A DNA stretch of 64,000 nt from Streptomyces sp. GKU 895 (GTDB taxonomy: Bacteria; Actinomycetota; Actinomycetes; Streptomycetales; Streptomycetaceae). Shown piece after piece: positions 7,678 to 17,167 of the stretch (positions within the stretch are counted from its first letter, which is position 1; every line of letters begins with the position of its first letter). The notes beneath the pieces were generated by a model. It ran no database searches and was not told where the DNA came from. It worked only from the letters and a program-made list of their open reading frames with translations. Where the stretch lies: the NCBI GenBank assembly GCA_002027195.1, contig MWJO01000025.1, positions 21,960 to 85,959 of the forward strand, read 5' to 3'. The position numbers were made by a program, and so were the translations under genes.

Positions 7678-8472
7678 ATGGCCACCCGGCAGGAAGTCAC
7701 CGCCTGGCGCCCGGCCGTCCCGGGTGTCGTGGAGGTCTTCCACGCGCACTTCACGGGGTACGCCTACCCGATGCACGTCCACGAGGCGTGGACGCTGCTG
7801 ATCGTGGACGACGGGGCCGTACGGTACGACCTCGACCGGCACGAGCACGGCACCCCGCACGACACCGTGTCGCTGCTGCCGCCGCACGTCCCGCACAACG
7901 GCTCCCCCGCCACGCCGGGCGGCTTCCGCAAACGGGTCGTCTACCTCGACACCTCACTGCTCGGCGCGGACCTCGTCGGGTCGGCCGTCGACACCCCCGA
8001 CCTGCGGGACCCGGTGCTGCGGCGGCGCGTCGGACAGCTGCACCACGCCCTTGACCATCCCGGCGACGAGCTGGAGGCGGCCAGCAGGCTGACGTTCATC
8101 GGCGAGCGGCTCACCGCCCATCTACGGCCGCGCCTGGTCACGGAGGTCCCGCGCGCCGACCCCGGACTCGCCCGGCGACTACGGGAGTTGCTGGACGCGC
8201 GGATCGTCGAGGGCGTCGCCCTGGAGGAGGCCGCCGCCCTGCTGCACGCCCATCCCGCCCATCTCGTACGGGCGTTCAGCACCGCCTACGGCATCGCCCC
8301 GCACCAGTACCTCACCTCCCGCCGCGTCGACCGGGCCCGCCGGCTGCTGCTGGAGGGGCGGCGGCCCGGTGAGGTGGCCACGGCCACCGGGTTCTTCGAC
8401 CAGGCCCATCTCACCCGGCACTTCCGGAAGTTGGTGGGGGTCACGCCGGGGCGGTACGCCAAGTCAGTTTGA
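7678..8472 (+). CDS. AraC family transcriptional regulator
   Basis: 264 residues. The N-terminal cupin-like sensing domain contains HVHEAWTLL and PPHVPHNG. The C-terminal double helix-turn-helix covers roughly residues 170-262 and includes the conserved GFFDQAHLTRHFRKLVGVTP. ATG 7678 is preceded by TACGTT and a 6-nt gap with no ribosome site, which suggests a leaderless mRNA. The 3' end overlaps the convergent YbjN gene by 9 nt. The likely target is the divergent DUF2000 gene. Confidence 0.88.
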   Translation: MATRQEVTAWRPAVPGVVEVFHAHFTGYAYPMHVHEAWTLLIVDDGAVRYDLDRHEHGTPHDTVSLLPPHVPHNGSPATPGGFRKRVVYLDTSLLGADLVGSAVDTPDLRDPVLRRRVGQLHHALDHPGDELEAASRLTFIGERLTAHLRPRLVTEVPRADPGLARRLRELLDARIVEGVALEEAAALLHAHPAHLVRAFSTAYGIAPHQYLTSRRVDRARRLLLEGRRPGEVATATGFFDQAHLTRHFRKLVGVTPGRYAKSV

Positions 8473-8985
8473 GGGGCCGCCCGTCGGGCGTTGCGTGAGG
8501 TGGGCGAACGCGTCCAGGTTCCGGGTGGACTCGCCCCGGGAGACGCGCCACTCGTACTCCTTGCGGATCGCGCTCGCGAAGCCCAGTTCCAGGAGGGTGT
8601 TGAAGCTGTCGTCCGCCGCTTCCAGGGTCTGGCCGAGGAGACGGTCGATCTCGTCCGGGGTGACCGCGGCGAGCGGGAGCTTGGCGGTGACGTAGATGTC
8701 GCCGAGCTGGTCGACGGCGTAACTCACGCCGTACAGCTTGAGGTTGCGCTCCAGGAGCCAGCGGTGGACGCCCGGCTCGTTCTCGTCGGGGTGGCGGATG
8801 ACGAAGGCGTTCAGGGAGAGGGAGTGCCGGCCGACGAGCAGGGAGACCGTCGTCTTCAGCTTGCGGGTGCCGGGGAGCTGGACGACGTAGGTGCCGGGGG
8901 CGGGGCTCTCCCAGTCGAGCTCGTTGTCCTTGAGGACGGTCTCGATGACCTGCGCCGCTTTCTCCGTCTTCGCCGTGTCAGCCAT
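8464..8985 (-). CDS. YbjN domain protein
   Basis: 173 residues, soluble, starting [18 protein letters not shown]. The YbjN fold (type III secretion chaperone-like) is suggested by the alternating strand pattern and the [16 protein letters not shown] segment. Function unknown. Its ATG overlaps the mshA stop by 8 nt, so it is translationally coupled to mycothiol synthesis, a pairing I recall from other streptomycetes. Confidence 0.8.
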   Translation of the reverse strand: MADTAKTEKAAQVIETVLKDNELDWESPAPGTYVVQLPGTRKLKTTVSLLVGRHSLSLNAFVIRHPDENEPGVHRWLLERNLKLYGVSYAVDQLGDIYVTAKLPLAAVTPDEIDRLLGQTLEAADDSFNTLLELGFASAIRKEYEWRVSRGESTRNLDAFAHLTQRPTGGPSN

Positions 8986-10314
8986 GGTGGGAGCGTACGT
9001 GACGGCGGTGGGCCTGGGTCGCTGCCGTGTAGACGTCGGCCGTCGCCGCCGCCGCGGTGTCCCAGCCGAAGGACTGCGCGTGCCGGGCCGCCGCGGCGCC
9101 CGCGCGGGGGGTGAGCTGCGGGTCGTCGGCGAAACGGGCGAGCACGCGCGCGTAGTCGGCGGGATTGTGGCCCCGTACGAGGAAACCGGTCTCACCGTCG
9201 CGGACCGCCACCGGCAGGCCGCCGACCGCGGCCGCGAGGACCGGGGTGCCGGTCGCCTGCGCCTCTATGGCCACCAGGCCGAAGGACTCGCTGTACGACG
9301 GCATGACCAGCAGGGATGCCGCACGGAACCAGTCCGCGAGCTGGTCCTGGCCGACGGGCGGGCGGAAGCGTACGACGTCCGCGATGCCCAGGCGGGCGGC
9401 CAGCTTCTGCAGGCCCTCCGGCTTGGCCAGGCCGCTGCCGCTGGGGCCGCCGACCACGGGGACGACCAGGCGGGAGCGGAGTTCCGGGCGCTCGTCGAGG
9501 AGGACGGCGACGGCGCGCAGGAGGATGTCGGGGGCCTTCAGGGGCTGGATGCGGCCCGCGAAGAGGGGGATGAGGGCGTCCTGGGGGAGGCCGAGGCGGG
9601 CTCGGGCGCCGCGCGGCCGTCGGCGGGACAGAAGCGGTCCAGGTTCACGCCGGGGTGGACGACGGCGACCTTGGCGGGGTCGGCGTCGTAGTGGTGGACG
9701 AGTTCGTCGCGTTCCTCGGTGGTGTTCGCGATGAGCCGGTCCGCCGCCTGCACGATCTGGGTCTCGCCGATGACACGGGCGGCGGGCTCGGGGGTGTCGC
9801 CGTCGGCGAGGTTGGCGTTCTTGACCTTGGCCATGGTGTGCATGGCGTGCACCAGGGGGACGCCCCAGCGCTGGGCGGCGAGCCAGCCGACGTGGCCGGA
9901 GAGCCAGTAGTGGGTGTGGACGAGGTCGTAGTACCCGGGGCGGTGGCCGGCCCACGCCTGCATCACACCGTGCGTGAAGGCGCACAGCTGGGCGGGGAGG
10001 TCCTCCTTGGCGAGGCCCTCGTAGGGGCCGGCGTCGACGTGCCGGACCAGGACCCCGGGGGACAGCTCGACCGTGGGCGGGAGGGAGGCCGTGGTCGCGC
10101 GCGTGAAGATCTCGACCTCGATGTTGATCGCGGCGAGGCGCTGCGCGAGCTCGACGATGTAGACGTTCATGCCGCCCGCGTCGCCGGTGCCGGGCTGGTG
10201 GAGGGGGGAGGTGTGCACGGAGAGCATCGCCACGCGGCGCGGGCGACGGTGCAGCCTCAGCCTGGGGGGCGTGGCCGGGGAACGACGCCCGAGCCTGCTG
10301 ACGTACTGGCTCAC
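8978..10314 (-). CDS. mshA: Mycothiol glycosyltransferase MshA (frameshifted)
   Basis: First step of mycothiol synthesis: transfer of GlcNAc to 1L-myo-inositol-1-phosphate (GT4 fold). GTG start at 10314 follows a perfect ribosome site (AAGGAGGAAA). The N-terminal half ([28 protein letters not shown]) and C-terminal half ([27 protein letters not shown] with the GT4 ExxxE-type site) lie in different frames. One missing base near 9605-9612 joins GRAA to [15 protein letters not shown]. As written, the product would be truncated. I consider a sequencing error more likely than a real null. Confidence 0.9.
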
Positions 10315-10512
10315 GTGGCGTTTCCTCCTTGCTGCGGGCATGCCGGACGGAGGGTGTGGGGCGCCCTCCAAGGGGGTGCAACGTCGGAGGGGCTGGTTCC
10401 CATTCCGGGCGGGGCAGTTTTTGCCCTCGCATTACCGAAGGCGCTCAACTGTTCGGGCTTGCGTTGCGTTGTGCGTGAGGGCGGTGGCGAGTCGCCGCAT
10501 ACCCTCGTACGT

Positions 10513-11310
10513 ATGACATCTCGTGCCAGTACCCGTCCCGTGGGCACTGTCACGCGCGGGACCACCAATCCCAATCGGCTGCGGCGGATGGATCGCTGGA
10601 TCGCCGCCACCCATGGGGCCGAGCTGCGGCGGGTCGAGGACCCCGTCGCCGTGGATCTCGGGTACGGGGCCGCCCCGTGGACCGCCGTCGAGTTGCTCGG
10701 CCGGCTGCGTACCGTCGCCCCGCGGGTGCGTGTGGTCGGGGTGGAGATCGAGCCCGCTCGGGTCGCCGCCGCCAAGCCCTATGAGCGGGAGGGGCTCGTT
10801 TTCCGGCACGGTGGGTTCGAGATCCCGATACCGCAGCGGCCGGTGCTGGTGCGGGCGGCGAATGTGCTGCGGCAGTACGACGAGGGTGAGGTCGCGGAGG
10901 TCTGGGGGCGGATCTGTGCGCGGCTCGCGCCCGGGGGGCTGCTCGTCGAGGGGACCTGTGACGAGATCGGGCGGCGGCATGTGTGGGTCGCGCTCGGGGC
11001 GGAAGGGGCGCGGACCGTCACGTTCGCTGCTCGGCTGGGGTCACTTGAGCGGCCGTCCGATCTCGCCGAGCGGCTGCCGAAGGCTCTTATTCATCGCAAC
11101 GTGCCGGGGGAACCCGTGCATGCCTTCCTGCGGGACTTCGACCGGGCCTGGGCCGCCGCCGCGCCCTATGCGTCGTACGGCGCCCGGCAGCGGTGGATGC
11201 GGGCCGTGCGGGAGATGCGGGCCGACTGGCCGGTGGTGGACGGGCCTGTGCGGTGGCGGCAGGGCGAAGTGACCCTGGCGTGGGAGGCGTTGGCGCCTCG
11301 GGGCCGCTGA
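10513..11310 (+). CDS. Class I SAM-dependent methyltransferase-like protein
   Basis: 265 residues. A Rossmann-type motif I (AVDLGYGAAPWTAVELL) and the following acidic loop (VVGVEIEPARV) indicate SAM binding. Motif PGGLLVEGTCDEIGRR is typical of a branch of actinobacterial methyltransferases. Substrate unknown. ATG 10513 is preceded by TACCCT and 7 nt without a ribosome site, so the mRNA may be leaderless. It is divergent from mshA. Confidence 0.78.
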   Translation: MTSRASTRPVGTVTRGTTNPNRLRRMDRWIAATHGAELRRVEDPVAVDLGYGAAPWTAVELLGRLRTVAPRVRVVGVEIEPARVAAAKPYEREGLVFRHGGFEIPIPQRPVLVRAANVLRQYDEGEVAEVWGRICARLAPGGLLVEGTCDEIGRRHVWVALGAEGARTVTFAARLGSLERPSDLAERLPKALIHRNVPGEPVHAFLRDFDRAWAAAAPYASYGARQRWMRAVREMRADWPVVDGPVRWRQGEVTLAWEALAPRGR

Positions 11311-11320
11311 GCTGCGGGGA

Positions 11321-11362
11321 ACGATCTCCGTGAGTCGTTCGTCACAAAGGCGGGGAGATCGT
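11321..11362 (+). terminator. Possible terminator after the methyltransferase gene
   Basis: 9-bp perfect arms (11321-11329 with 11354-11362) separated by 24 nt, 10 nt after the stop. Moderate support only. Confidence 0.4.
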
Positions 11363-11499
11363 CGTGGGGGACGGGAACGGGGGGCAGGAAGAGCGAAGCA
11401 CCGCTGAAGCACGACCTCTGTCGCTTTTCGGTGGCACATGGCACGATCCCCCAAGCGTCCGTAAGTTACTGACGGTAAATCAGGTTTGGGGGCAGAGGT

Positions 11500-12579
11500 A
11501 TGGGTGCGGGCAAGCGGGGGCTGTTGACGGCGGCCGTGACCGTGGTCTGTGCGGTCACCGTGCTGGCGGCTCCGGGTACGGCGTTCGCGGCACCGACTCC
11601 CACACCGACACCGACCCCCAGCGCCTCGCCCTCCGCGGCGCCCGGCAAGGACCTCGAGGCCGTACGCGAGAAGCTGGACGCCCTGTACCACGACGCCGCC
11701 GTGGCCACGGACCAGTACAACGCCGCCGAGGAGGCCGCCGACGAGCAGTCGGCCGCGATCGTGGCGCTGGCGAAGAAGATCGTCAAGGGGCAGGAGCGGC
11801 TCGCCGAGCTGAAGAAGCGGGCGGGTGCGGCGGCCGCCGCCCAGTACCGCAGCGGCGGACTGCCCGACGAGGCGCAGCTGATGCTCAGCGACGACCCGGA
11901 GGACTTCCTCAACGGGGCCGGACGGGTGCTCCAGGGACAGCGCGCCACCAAGGGGCTGCTGGAGGAATTGACCCGCACCCAGGAGGACTTGGAGCAGTAC
12001 GCCGACGACGCCTCCGCGCAGTGGGAGAGGCTGGAGGCCAACCGGAAGGCCAAGGCCGCCGCCAAGAAGAAGGTCAAGCAGCAGATCGCCGCCGCCGAGG
12101 AGCTCGAGTCCAAGCTCGAGAAGAAAGAGAAGGAGCGGCTGGCGCGGCTGGAGCAGGAGGCCGCCTACAAGGCGCAGAGCACCTGGCTCGACTCCGGCAT
12201 CCTCGACGAGATCAACGGCAAGGCCTCCGCGCAGGGCAAGAAGGCCGTGGAGTACGCGACCTCGCAGATCGGCAAGCCGTACGAGTGGGGCGCCGAGGGG
12301 CCGGGGTCCTACGACTGCTCGGGGCTCACCTCGCAGGCCTGGGCCAGTGCCGGGCAGCCCATTCCGCGGACCTCGCAGGAGCAGTGGAAGCAGCTGAAGA
12401 AAATCGACATCAAGGACATGCGGCCCGGCGACCTCATCATCTACAACTCCGATGCCAGCCATGTCGCGATGTACATAGGCGACGGCGCGATCGTGCACGC
12501 CCCGCGCCCGGGGCGGACGGTGACGATCGCGGGGGCGGGGTCGATGCCGATCCTGGCGGTGGTGCGGCCGGACGCGTGA
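11500..12579 (+). CDS. Secreted NlpC/P60 peptidoglycan hydrolase
   Basis: 359 residues. A signal peptide (about 1-31, ending GTAFAAP) is followed by a Thr/Pro linker, a long charged coiled coil (about 50-225) and a C-terminal NlpC/P60 cysteine peptidase. Catalytic Cys273 (YDCSGL), His321 (ASHVAMYIG) and a third polar residue near His333 are present. It cuts stem peptides of peptidoglycan outside the membrane. The architecture matches RipA-like hydrolases whose coiled coil restrains the enzyme. No c-di-AMP riboswitch could be recognised in the 189-bp upstream region. Confidence 0.9.
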   Translation: MGAGKRGLLTAAVTVVCAVTVLAAPGTAFAAPTPTPTPTPSASPSAAPGKDLEAVREKLDALYHDAAVATDQYNAAEEAADEQSAAIVALAKKIVKGQERLAELKKRAGAAAAAQYRSGGLPDEAQLMLSDDPEDFLNGAGRVLQGQRATKGLLEELTRTQEDLEQYADDASAQWERLEANRKAKAAAKKKVKQQIAAAEELESKLEKKEKERLARLEQEAAYKAQSTWLDSGILDEINGKASAQGKKAVEYATSQIGKPYEWGAEGPGSYDCSGLTSQAWASAGQPIPRTSQEQWKQLKKIDIKDMRPGDLIIYNSDASHVAMYIGDGAIVHAPRPGRTVTIAGAGSMPILAVVRPDA

Positions 12580-12837
12580 GGCCGCGTGGCGGGGGTCACG
12601 TGACGCAGGGCACCTCGGGCGCCGCACAAACCCTTCCTGGACGTGACGTTCGTCATTCCCGCACTTCGGGCGGGGTGTCCAACTGCGGTAGGGAACGCGG
12701 CATATGACAGCGGCCGCCCGCCGAGCAGCGTGCCCCACGCCATTCCGTTGCGGCGCCGACTACCGCTATGGTCCCCGTCGTGGGTCGAGGTCCCTCGCCC
12801 CACCATGCCCTCGGGGGGAGGGAAGGAACCCAAGACG

Positions 12838-14154
12838 ATGCCCGTACCCGTACCGCGGCAGAGAGCGATCCCGGCCGTGGAAGGTGGTCAGGCGCAGGCC
12901 GCGACAGCACTCGGCGGCCCGGTCGGCGGCCCTCCGAAGGAGGAGACCCCGCGTAAGGACGGCACGGTCGAGAAGCACCACGGCACCCATCTGACGCTGC
13001 TGGTGATCGAGGACGATCCCGGCGGCTCCACGGTCGTGCCCGAGCTCCTGGACGCCGCCGGCAACCCCATCCGCGTCCGCACGGCCCGCAACCTCACCGA
13101 GGCCGAGCGCCTGCTCACCGACGACGTCCACTGCATCCTGCTCGACCTGGCGCTGCCCGCGCCGGTGCGCGCCGGAGAAGACGACGAGCTCGCCGTGCTC
13201 AAGCACGTGCTCCAGCTCGCCCCGCGGCATGCCGTGCTCGCCCTGACCGCCTCCGGCGACGCCGAGCGCGGCGCCGAGGCCGTGCGCGTGGGCGCCCAGG
13301 ACTATCTCTTCCGGGACGAGCTGGACAGCCGGCTGCTGAGCCGCGCGATCCGTTACGCCGTGGAGCGGAAACGTTCCGACACCGCCGAGCGGCGGCTCGC
13401 GGAGGGCCGCGTACGGGCGCAGGAGAACCGGCGCCTGGAGCGCGGGCTGCTGCCCACGCCGCTCCTGGAGGGCTCCACGCTGCGCTTCGCCGCCCGCTAC
13501 CGGCCGGGACGCTCGCGCGCGCTGCTCGGCGGTGACTTCTACGACGTCGTACGGACCTCCGACGGCACCGTGCACGCCATGATCGGCGACGTCTGCGGGC
13601 ACGGGCCCGACGAGGCGGCGCTGGGTGTGGAGCTGCGGATCGCCTGGCGGGCGCTGACGCTCGCCGGGCTGTGCGGGGACGAGCTGCTGGGGACGCTCCA
13701 GCAGGTCCTGGAGCACGAGCGGGCCGACGACGAGATCTTCGCGACGCTGTGCACGGTCGACATCGCGCCGGACGGCCGCCGCGCCGGGCTGTGCCTGGCC
13801 GGGCATCCGGCTCCGCTGGTGGCCCGCCCGGGGCGGCCGGCGCGGCTGCTGCCGTACGACAACAACGGGCCCGCCCTCGGGCTGCTGCCCGGGGCCCGGT
13901 GGCCGCGGATGCAGGTGGAGCTGGGGCGGGAGTGGAGCCTGATGCTCTACACCGACGGGCTCATCGAGGGCCGCGTCGGTGCGGGACGGGAGCGGCTCGG
14001 GCAGGACGGCATGGTGGAGATGGTCCGGCGGCAGCTGGGTGAAGGGCTGCGCGGGGAGGCGTTGTTGCGGGCTGCCGTGAATGAGGTGCGGGAGCTCAAC
14101 GGGGGCGAGTTGGCGGACGACGTGGCGGTTGTGCTGTTGGATCGGGCGGCCTAG
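12838..14154 (+). CDS. Response regulator with PP2C (SpoIIE-type) phosphatase domain
   Basis: 438 residues from ATG 12838, which has a strong ribosome site (GGAGGGAAGGA). The receiver domain (about 55-170) has the acidic pair VIEDDP and phospho-acceptor region ILLDLALP. A short linker leads to a PP2C-type Ser/Thr phosphatase (about 200-435) with metal motifs GGDFYDV, GDVCGHGPDEA and LYTDGLIEGR. Such RsbU/SpoIIE-like proteins act in partner-switching control of sigma factors. An upstream in-frame start at 12643 is possible but has no ribosome site. Confidence 0.87.
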   Translation: MPVPVPRQRAIPAVEGGQAQAATALGGPVGGPPKEETPRKDGTVEKHHGTHLTLLVIEDDPGGSTVVPELLDAAGNPIRVRTARNLTEAERLLTDDVHCILLDLALPAPVRAGEDDELAVLKHVLQLAPRHAVLALTASGDAERGAEAVRVGAQDYLFRDELDSRLLSRAIRYAVERKRSDTAERRLAEGRVRAQENRRLERGLLPTPLLEGSTLRFAARYRPGRSRALLGGDFYDVVRTSDGTVHAMIGDVCGHGPDEAALGVELRIAWRALTLAGLCGDELLGTLQQVLEHERADDEIFATLCTVDIAPDGRRAGLCLAGHPAPLVARPGRPARLLPYDNNGPALGLLPGARWPRMQVELGREWSLMLYTDGLIEGRVGAGRERLGQDGMVEMVRRQLGEGLRGEALLRAAVNEVRELNGGELADDVAVVLLDRAA

Positions 14155-14264
14155 GGCTACGCGCCGTTGCGGGGCCTGCGTGTGCCGCGCGCGCGTCCGT
14201 CGTGGCTGGTCACGCCCGCGCGGCCGAGCCGCACATCGAAACAGCCCCGCGCCTGAAAGCCTTT

Positions 14265-14618
14265 CTACCTGCCGCCGTTCCAAGGGCCGTAAGGGCCGTC
14301 GCTGCTCGAACCGCCGCCCCTGCGGCCCCGGCCGCCGCCGGACACCTGGCGCAGGGCCGGACGTACGTCGACGAAGAAGACGATCGACGCGACCAGGCCC
14401 GCGAGCTGGAGGAACAGCATCGGGACCAGCAGGTTCACGGCCACCGCGATGCCGAGGATGATCAGCCAGAAGCCCTTGCCCTGCTTGTCGGCCGCGCGGT
14501 ACGCGTCCTCGCGGAAGAAGGCGGCCATCACGAAGGCCACCACCGCGAAGGCCAGCATCGCGAGGTAGAGCAGCCACATCAATCCCGCGAAACCCTGCAT
14601 CAGCACAACGTCCACCAC
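14265..14618 (-). CDS. DUF2516 membrane protein
   Basis: 117 residues from GTG 14618, or 111 from ATG 14600, which may be the true start (MQGFAGLMWLL). Three hydrophobic segments are followed by the conserved VDVRPALRQVSGGG and a Gly/Ser/Arg-rich tail. Matches the actinobacterial DUF2516 family. Function unknown. It lies upstream of no obvious partner and is convergent with the PP2C gene. Confidence 0.82.
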   Translation of the reverse strand: MVDVVLMQGFAGLMWLLYLAMLAFAVVAFVMAAFFREDAYRAADKQGKGFWLIILGIAVAVNLLVPMLFLQLAGLVASIVFFVDVRPALRQVSGGGRGRRGGGSSSDGPYGPWNGGR

Positions 14619-14731
14619 CTGACTCGGCTCGTCATTACGCGGTCACCGTACCCGTACAACGGGCCGGGCACCCCCGAGGTGCCCGGCCCACTGCCTGTTC
14701 CAGCTGTTCGTCTGTTCCGGCTGTCCGCCGA

Positions 14732-15375
14732 CTACTTCGCGGGCGGCGTCGTCTTCTTGGCGGTGGTGGTCTTCTTCGCCGGGGCCTTCTTCGCGGCGGT
14801 CTTCTTCGCGGGGGCCGGAGCGGCGGCAGCGGCCGGCTTCGGCTCCTCCTTGACCTCGACGGGCTCGGCCTTCGGCTCGACGGCGATGGCCAGCTCCTCG
14901 ATCTCCTCGGCGGCCTCGCCACGCCAGGTCTTGACGGCCTGCTCGCCGTGCTCGGCGACCTTCTCGTAGGTCTCACGCGCCTTCACGGCGTACTCGGCGG
15001 CGACGCCGACGCTGCGCAGGGCGAAGTCCTGGGCGCTCTCGCCGAACTTCTTCAGGTCGGCGTCGATCGTGCTGCCGAGCTTCTTGATGTCGCCGTCGAG
15101 GGTCGCGATGAACTCGCCGACCTTGGCCTGGATGCTCTCCTGGGCCTCCTTGGCCCGGGCACCGGCCTCCTTGGCGCGGGCGGCGGCCTTCTCCTGCACG
15201 GCCTTGGGGTCGGTGCCGCGGACGGCCTCGATCCGGGCCGGGGCCTCGGCGCGCAGCTGCTCGACGAGGCCGGGCACCTTCTTGGCCTCCTGGAAGGCCA
15301 GGTCGCCGGCGCGGCGAGGAAGTAGAGCGGGGTCGGGTCGGTGACGGCCTTGCGGATGTCGTCGGTGATGGCCAT
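14732..15375 (-). CDS. HBHA-like Lys-rich protein (frameshifted near N-terminus)
   Basis: Starts MAITDDIRKAVTDPTPLYFLA. The frame then breaks near 15310-15314 and continues in the next frame as GDLAFQEAKKVPGLVEQ. The body is a long helix rich in Ala, Lys and Glu. The C-terminus is a run of KKTAAK/KKAPAK/KKTTTAK repeats as in mycobacterial heparin-binding hemagglutinin and histone-like tails. Likely role is surface or nucleoid association, by analogy only. One missing base restores a protein of about 214 residues. It lies downstream of the XRE gene. Confidence 0.8.
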
Positions 15376-15458
15376 GGTGATGGTCCTCCCGGGTCGCTTT
15401 CAGGTGAGGGTTTTGGGTCCCGCGGTCGGTCGGCTCTGACGTCCGTGGTGCATGGGCG

Positions 15459-16036
15459 TCAACTGGCCGTCTGCTGCGGGTCGGCATCGCTGCCGTCGGC
15501 CGTGCGGGGGGCCGTGGTCTCGGGCGCCGCGCTCTTGTTGCGGGTACGGCGCGTGGTGGTGCTGTTCCGAGTGCTCTGAGCGCTCTGAGTTCTCTGAGCG
15601 CTCTGCGCGTCCTCGGCCGGGACGATCGGCGGCGGGGGGCGTCCGGCTCCTCGGAGCCGTCCTGCTTCCGCTCCCCGGCGTCGGTCCCGAATCCGTTCTC
15701 CTTGCGGAAGGACTCGTAGATCTGGAGCAGCACCTGCTTCTGCTGCTCGTTCAACGTGGGGTCGGCGAGGATGACGGCGCGCGTCTCCACCTCGTCCCGG
15801 TCCCGGTCCGCGTCGAGGATGCCGGCCCGGACGTACAGCGTCTCGGCGGAGATCCGCAGGGCCTTGGCGACCTGCTGGAGCACCTCCGCGCTCGGCTTGC
15901 GCAGCCCGCGCTCGATCTGGCTCAGATACGGATTGGACACCCCGGCGGCGTCGGCGAGCTGCCTGAGCGAGAGCTGGGCGTTTCGCCGCTGCTCGCGCAG
16001 GTACTCACCGAGATTGCCGACGTTGAGCGATGCCAT
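15459..16036 (-). CDS. XRE family transcriptional regulator (frameshifted in the tail)
   Basis: ATG 16036. The N-terminal helix-turn-helix (about residues 8-65, SLRQLADAAGVSNPYLSQIE) is followed by a segment conserved in streptomycetes (ILADPTLNEQQKQVLLQIYE). In a C-run (six at 15634-15639 on the complementary strand) one base appears lost. With seven C the frame reads PPPPIVPAEDAQS and ends QQTAS at 15459. The tail is low-complexity Ser/Thr/Gln/Arg. A perfect palindrome lies 31-50 nt upstream, suggesting autoregulation, possibly together with the HBHA-like gene. Confidence 0.82.
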
Positions 16037-16066
16037 GCCTCCACTGTGCCGCACTCTCGCTAACTA

Positions 16067-16086
16067 TTGCAAGCACCCGCTTGCAA
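16067..16086. promoter_or_regulatory. Palindromic operator upstream of the XRE gene
   Basis: TTGCAAGCACCCGCTTGCAA: perfect 8-bp arms around a 4-nt spacer, overlapping where a promoter is expected (TAGTTA just downstream). It is a probable binding site for the regulator encoded next to it. Confidence 0.65.
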
Positions 16087-16214
16087 AAGTGCGCCACGCC
16101 ACGTACGGGGTTGGCCCGGGCGGGTGACGGCGATGTCCTCACCCGGGGAGCCGCGGAAGTCCGACTGCCCTGACCCCCTGACCGGAGACCGGCGCCCGGG
16201 CCGCCCGTCCCTCG

Positions 16215-16943
16215 TCACCGCGGGCGCCGCGCCACGAAGACGAACTCCCGGCCCGGGCGGTCGGGGGCGTCGCGGACGGCGTCCAGGGCATAGCCCTCGG
16301 CGGCCAGCTGCGCTTCCACTTCCTCCCGTTCCCGGAACCGCAGCGTCGAGTCCGACGTCAGCACCTGCCCGTCCGCGGCGAACACGTAGGTCCACCGGAA
16401 CGTCACCAACGGGCCCGACACGTCGAGAAGTTCGACCCAGCTCTCGACCGCCCCGGTGCCGGGTACGTCCGTCACGGTGTACGACGCCTCACGGTTCCAC
16501 TCCTCCCACGCGCGCCGGGCCGGATCCCTGGTCTCGAAGACCAGACGGCCGCCGGGACGCAGTGCCGCATACGCCCCGCGCAGGGTCTCGCGCCAGGCCT
16601 TCGGCTCCACGACTTCCTGGGCGACGTTCGCCGTCATGGTGACGAGGTGCACGGCGAGCGGCGGCAGGTCCGTAGCGTCACCGCAGATCCAACGGACCCG
16701 GCCGGCACCGGGCTTGGACCGGGCCACGTCCACCGACGCACCGGCGGGATCGACGGCCACGACCTCGATGCCGCGGTCCGCCAACCGGAGGGCGAGGACG
16801 CCGGTGCCGCAGCCGAGGTCCAGCACCCGGCGCGCCCCGAACTCCGCCGCGATGCGGACGTAGGCGTCGAGGTCGGCGCGGTCGGGGTCCAGGGGGTCGT
16901 AGAGCGCGGCCAGTCGCGGATGCTCGAAGCACTCGTCAGCCAT
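16215..16943 (-). CDS. SAM-dependent methyltransferase
   Basis: 242 residues from ATG 16943. Motif I (RVLDLGCGTGVLALRLADRG), acidic loop (VVAVDPAGASVDVAR) and motif II region (ICGDATDLPP) define a class I methyltransferase. The C-terminal half is a beta-rich domain with RLVFETRDP. Substrate unknown. It is divergent from the nitroreductase-hemerythrin fusion. Confidence 0.85.
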   Translation of the reverse strand: MADECFEHPRLAALYDPLDPDRADLDAYVRIAAEFGARRVLDLGCGTGVLALRLADRGIEVVAVDPAGASVDVARSKPGAGRVRWICGDATDLPPLAVHLVTMTANVAQEVVEPKAWRETLRGAYAALRPGGRLVFETRDPARRAWEEWNREASYTVTDVPGTGAVESWVELLDVSGPLVTFRWTYVFAADGQVLTSDSTLRFREREEVEAQLAAEGYALDAVRDAPDRPGREFVFVARRPR

Positions 16944-17167
16944 GGGGCCAACGTACCCGCGGGAAATCCAGTGGCGGTCTTCCCGGGCCGCGACTACCGT
17001 CCCGCCCATGACTGCCGGGTTTGCGGCCACGCGCCGCGCGACAGTTGGGTACCCGGCCTCCGCGTGAGGCCCGTGCGGGCCAGAGGTCCGCCGCTTCTCT
17101 TCGCCATCGACTCCCCTCCAAGAGACCGACGAGATCGACGAGATCGACGAGGAAGAGAAAGACGAGA

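Noticed and set aside
11311..11499. c-di-AMP (ydaO) riboswitch upstream of the NlpC/P60 gene
   Set aside because: Such riboswitches precede some Streptomyces hydrolase genes, but I could not find the conserved core here, only a simple hairpin.
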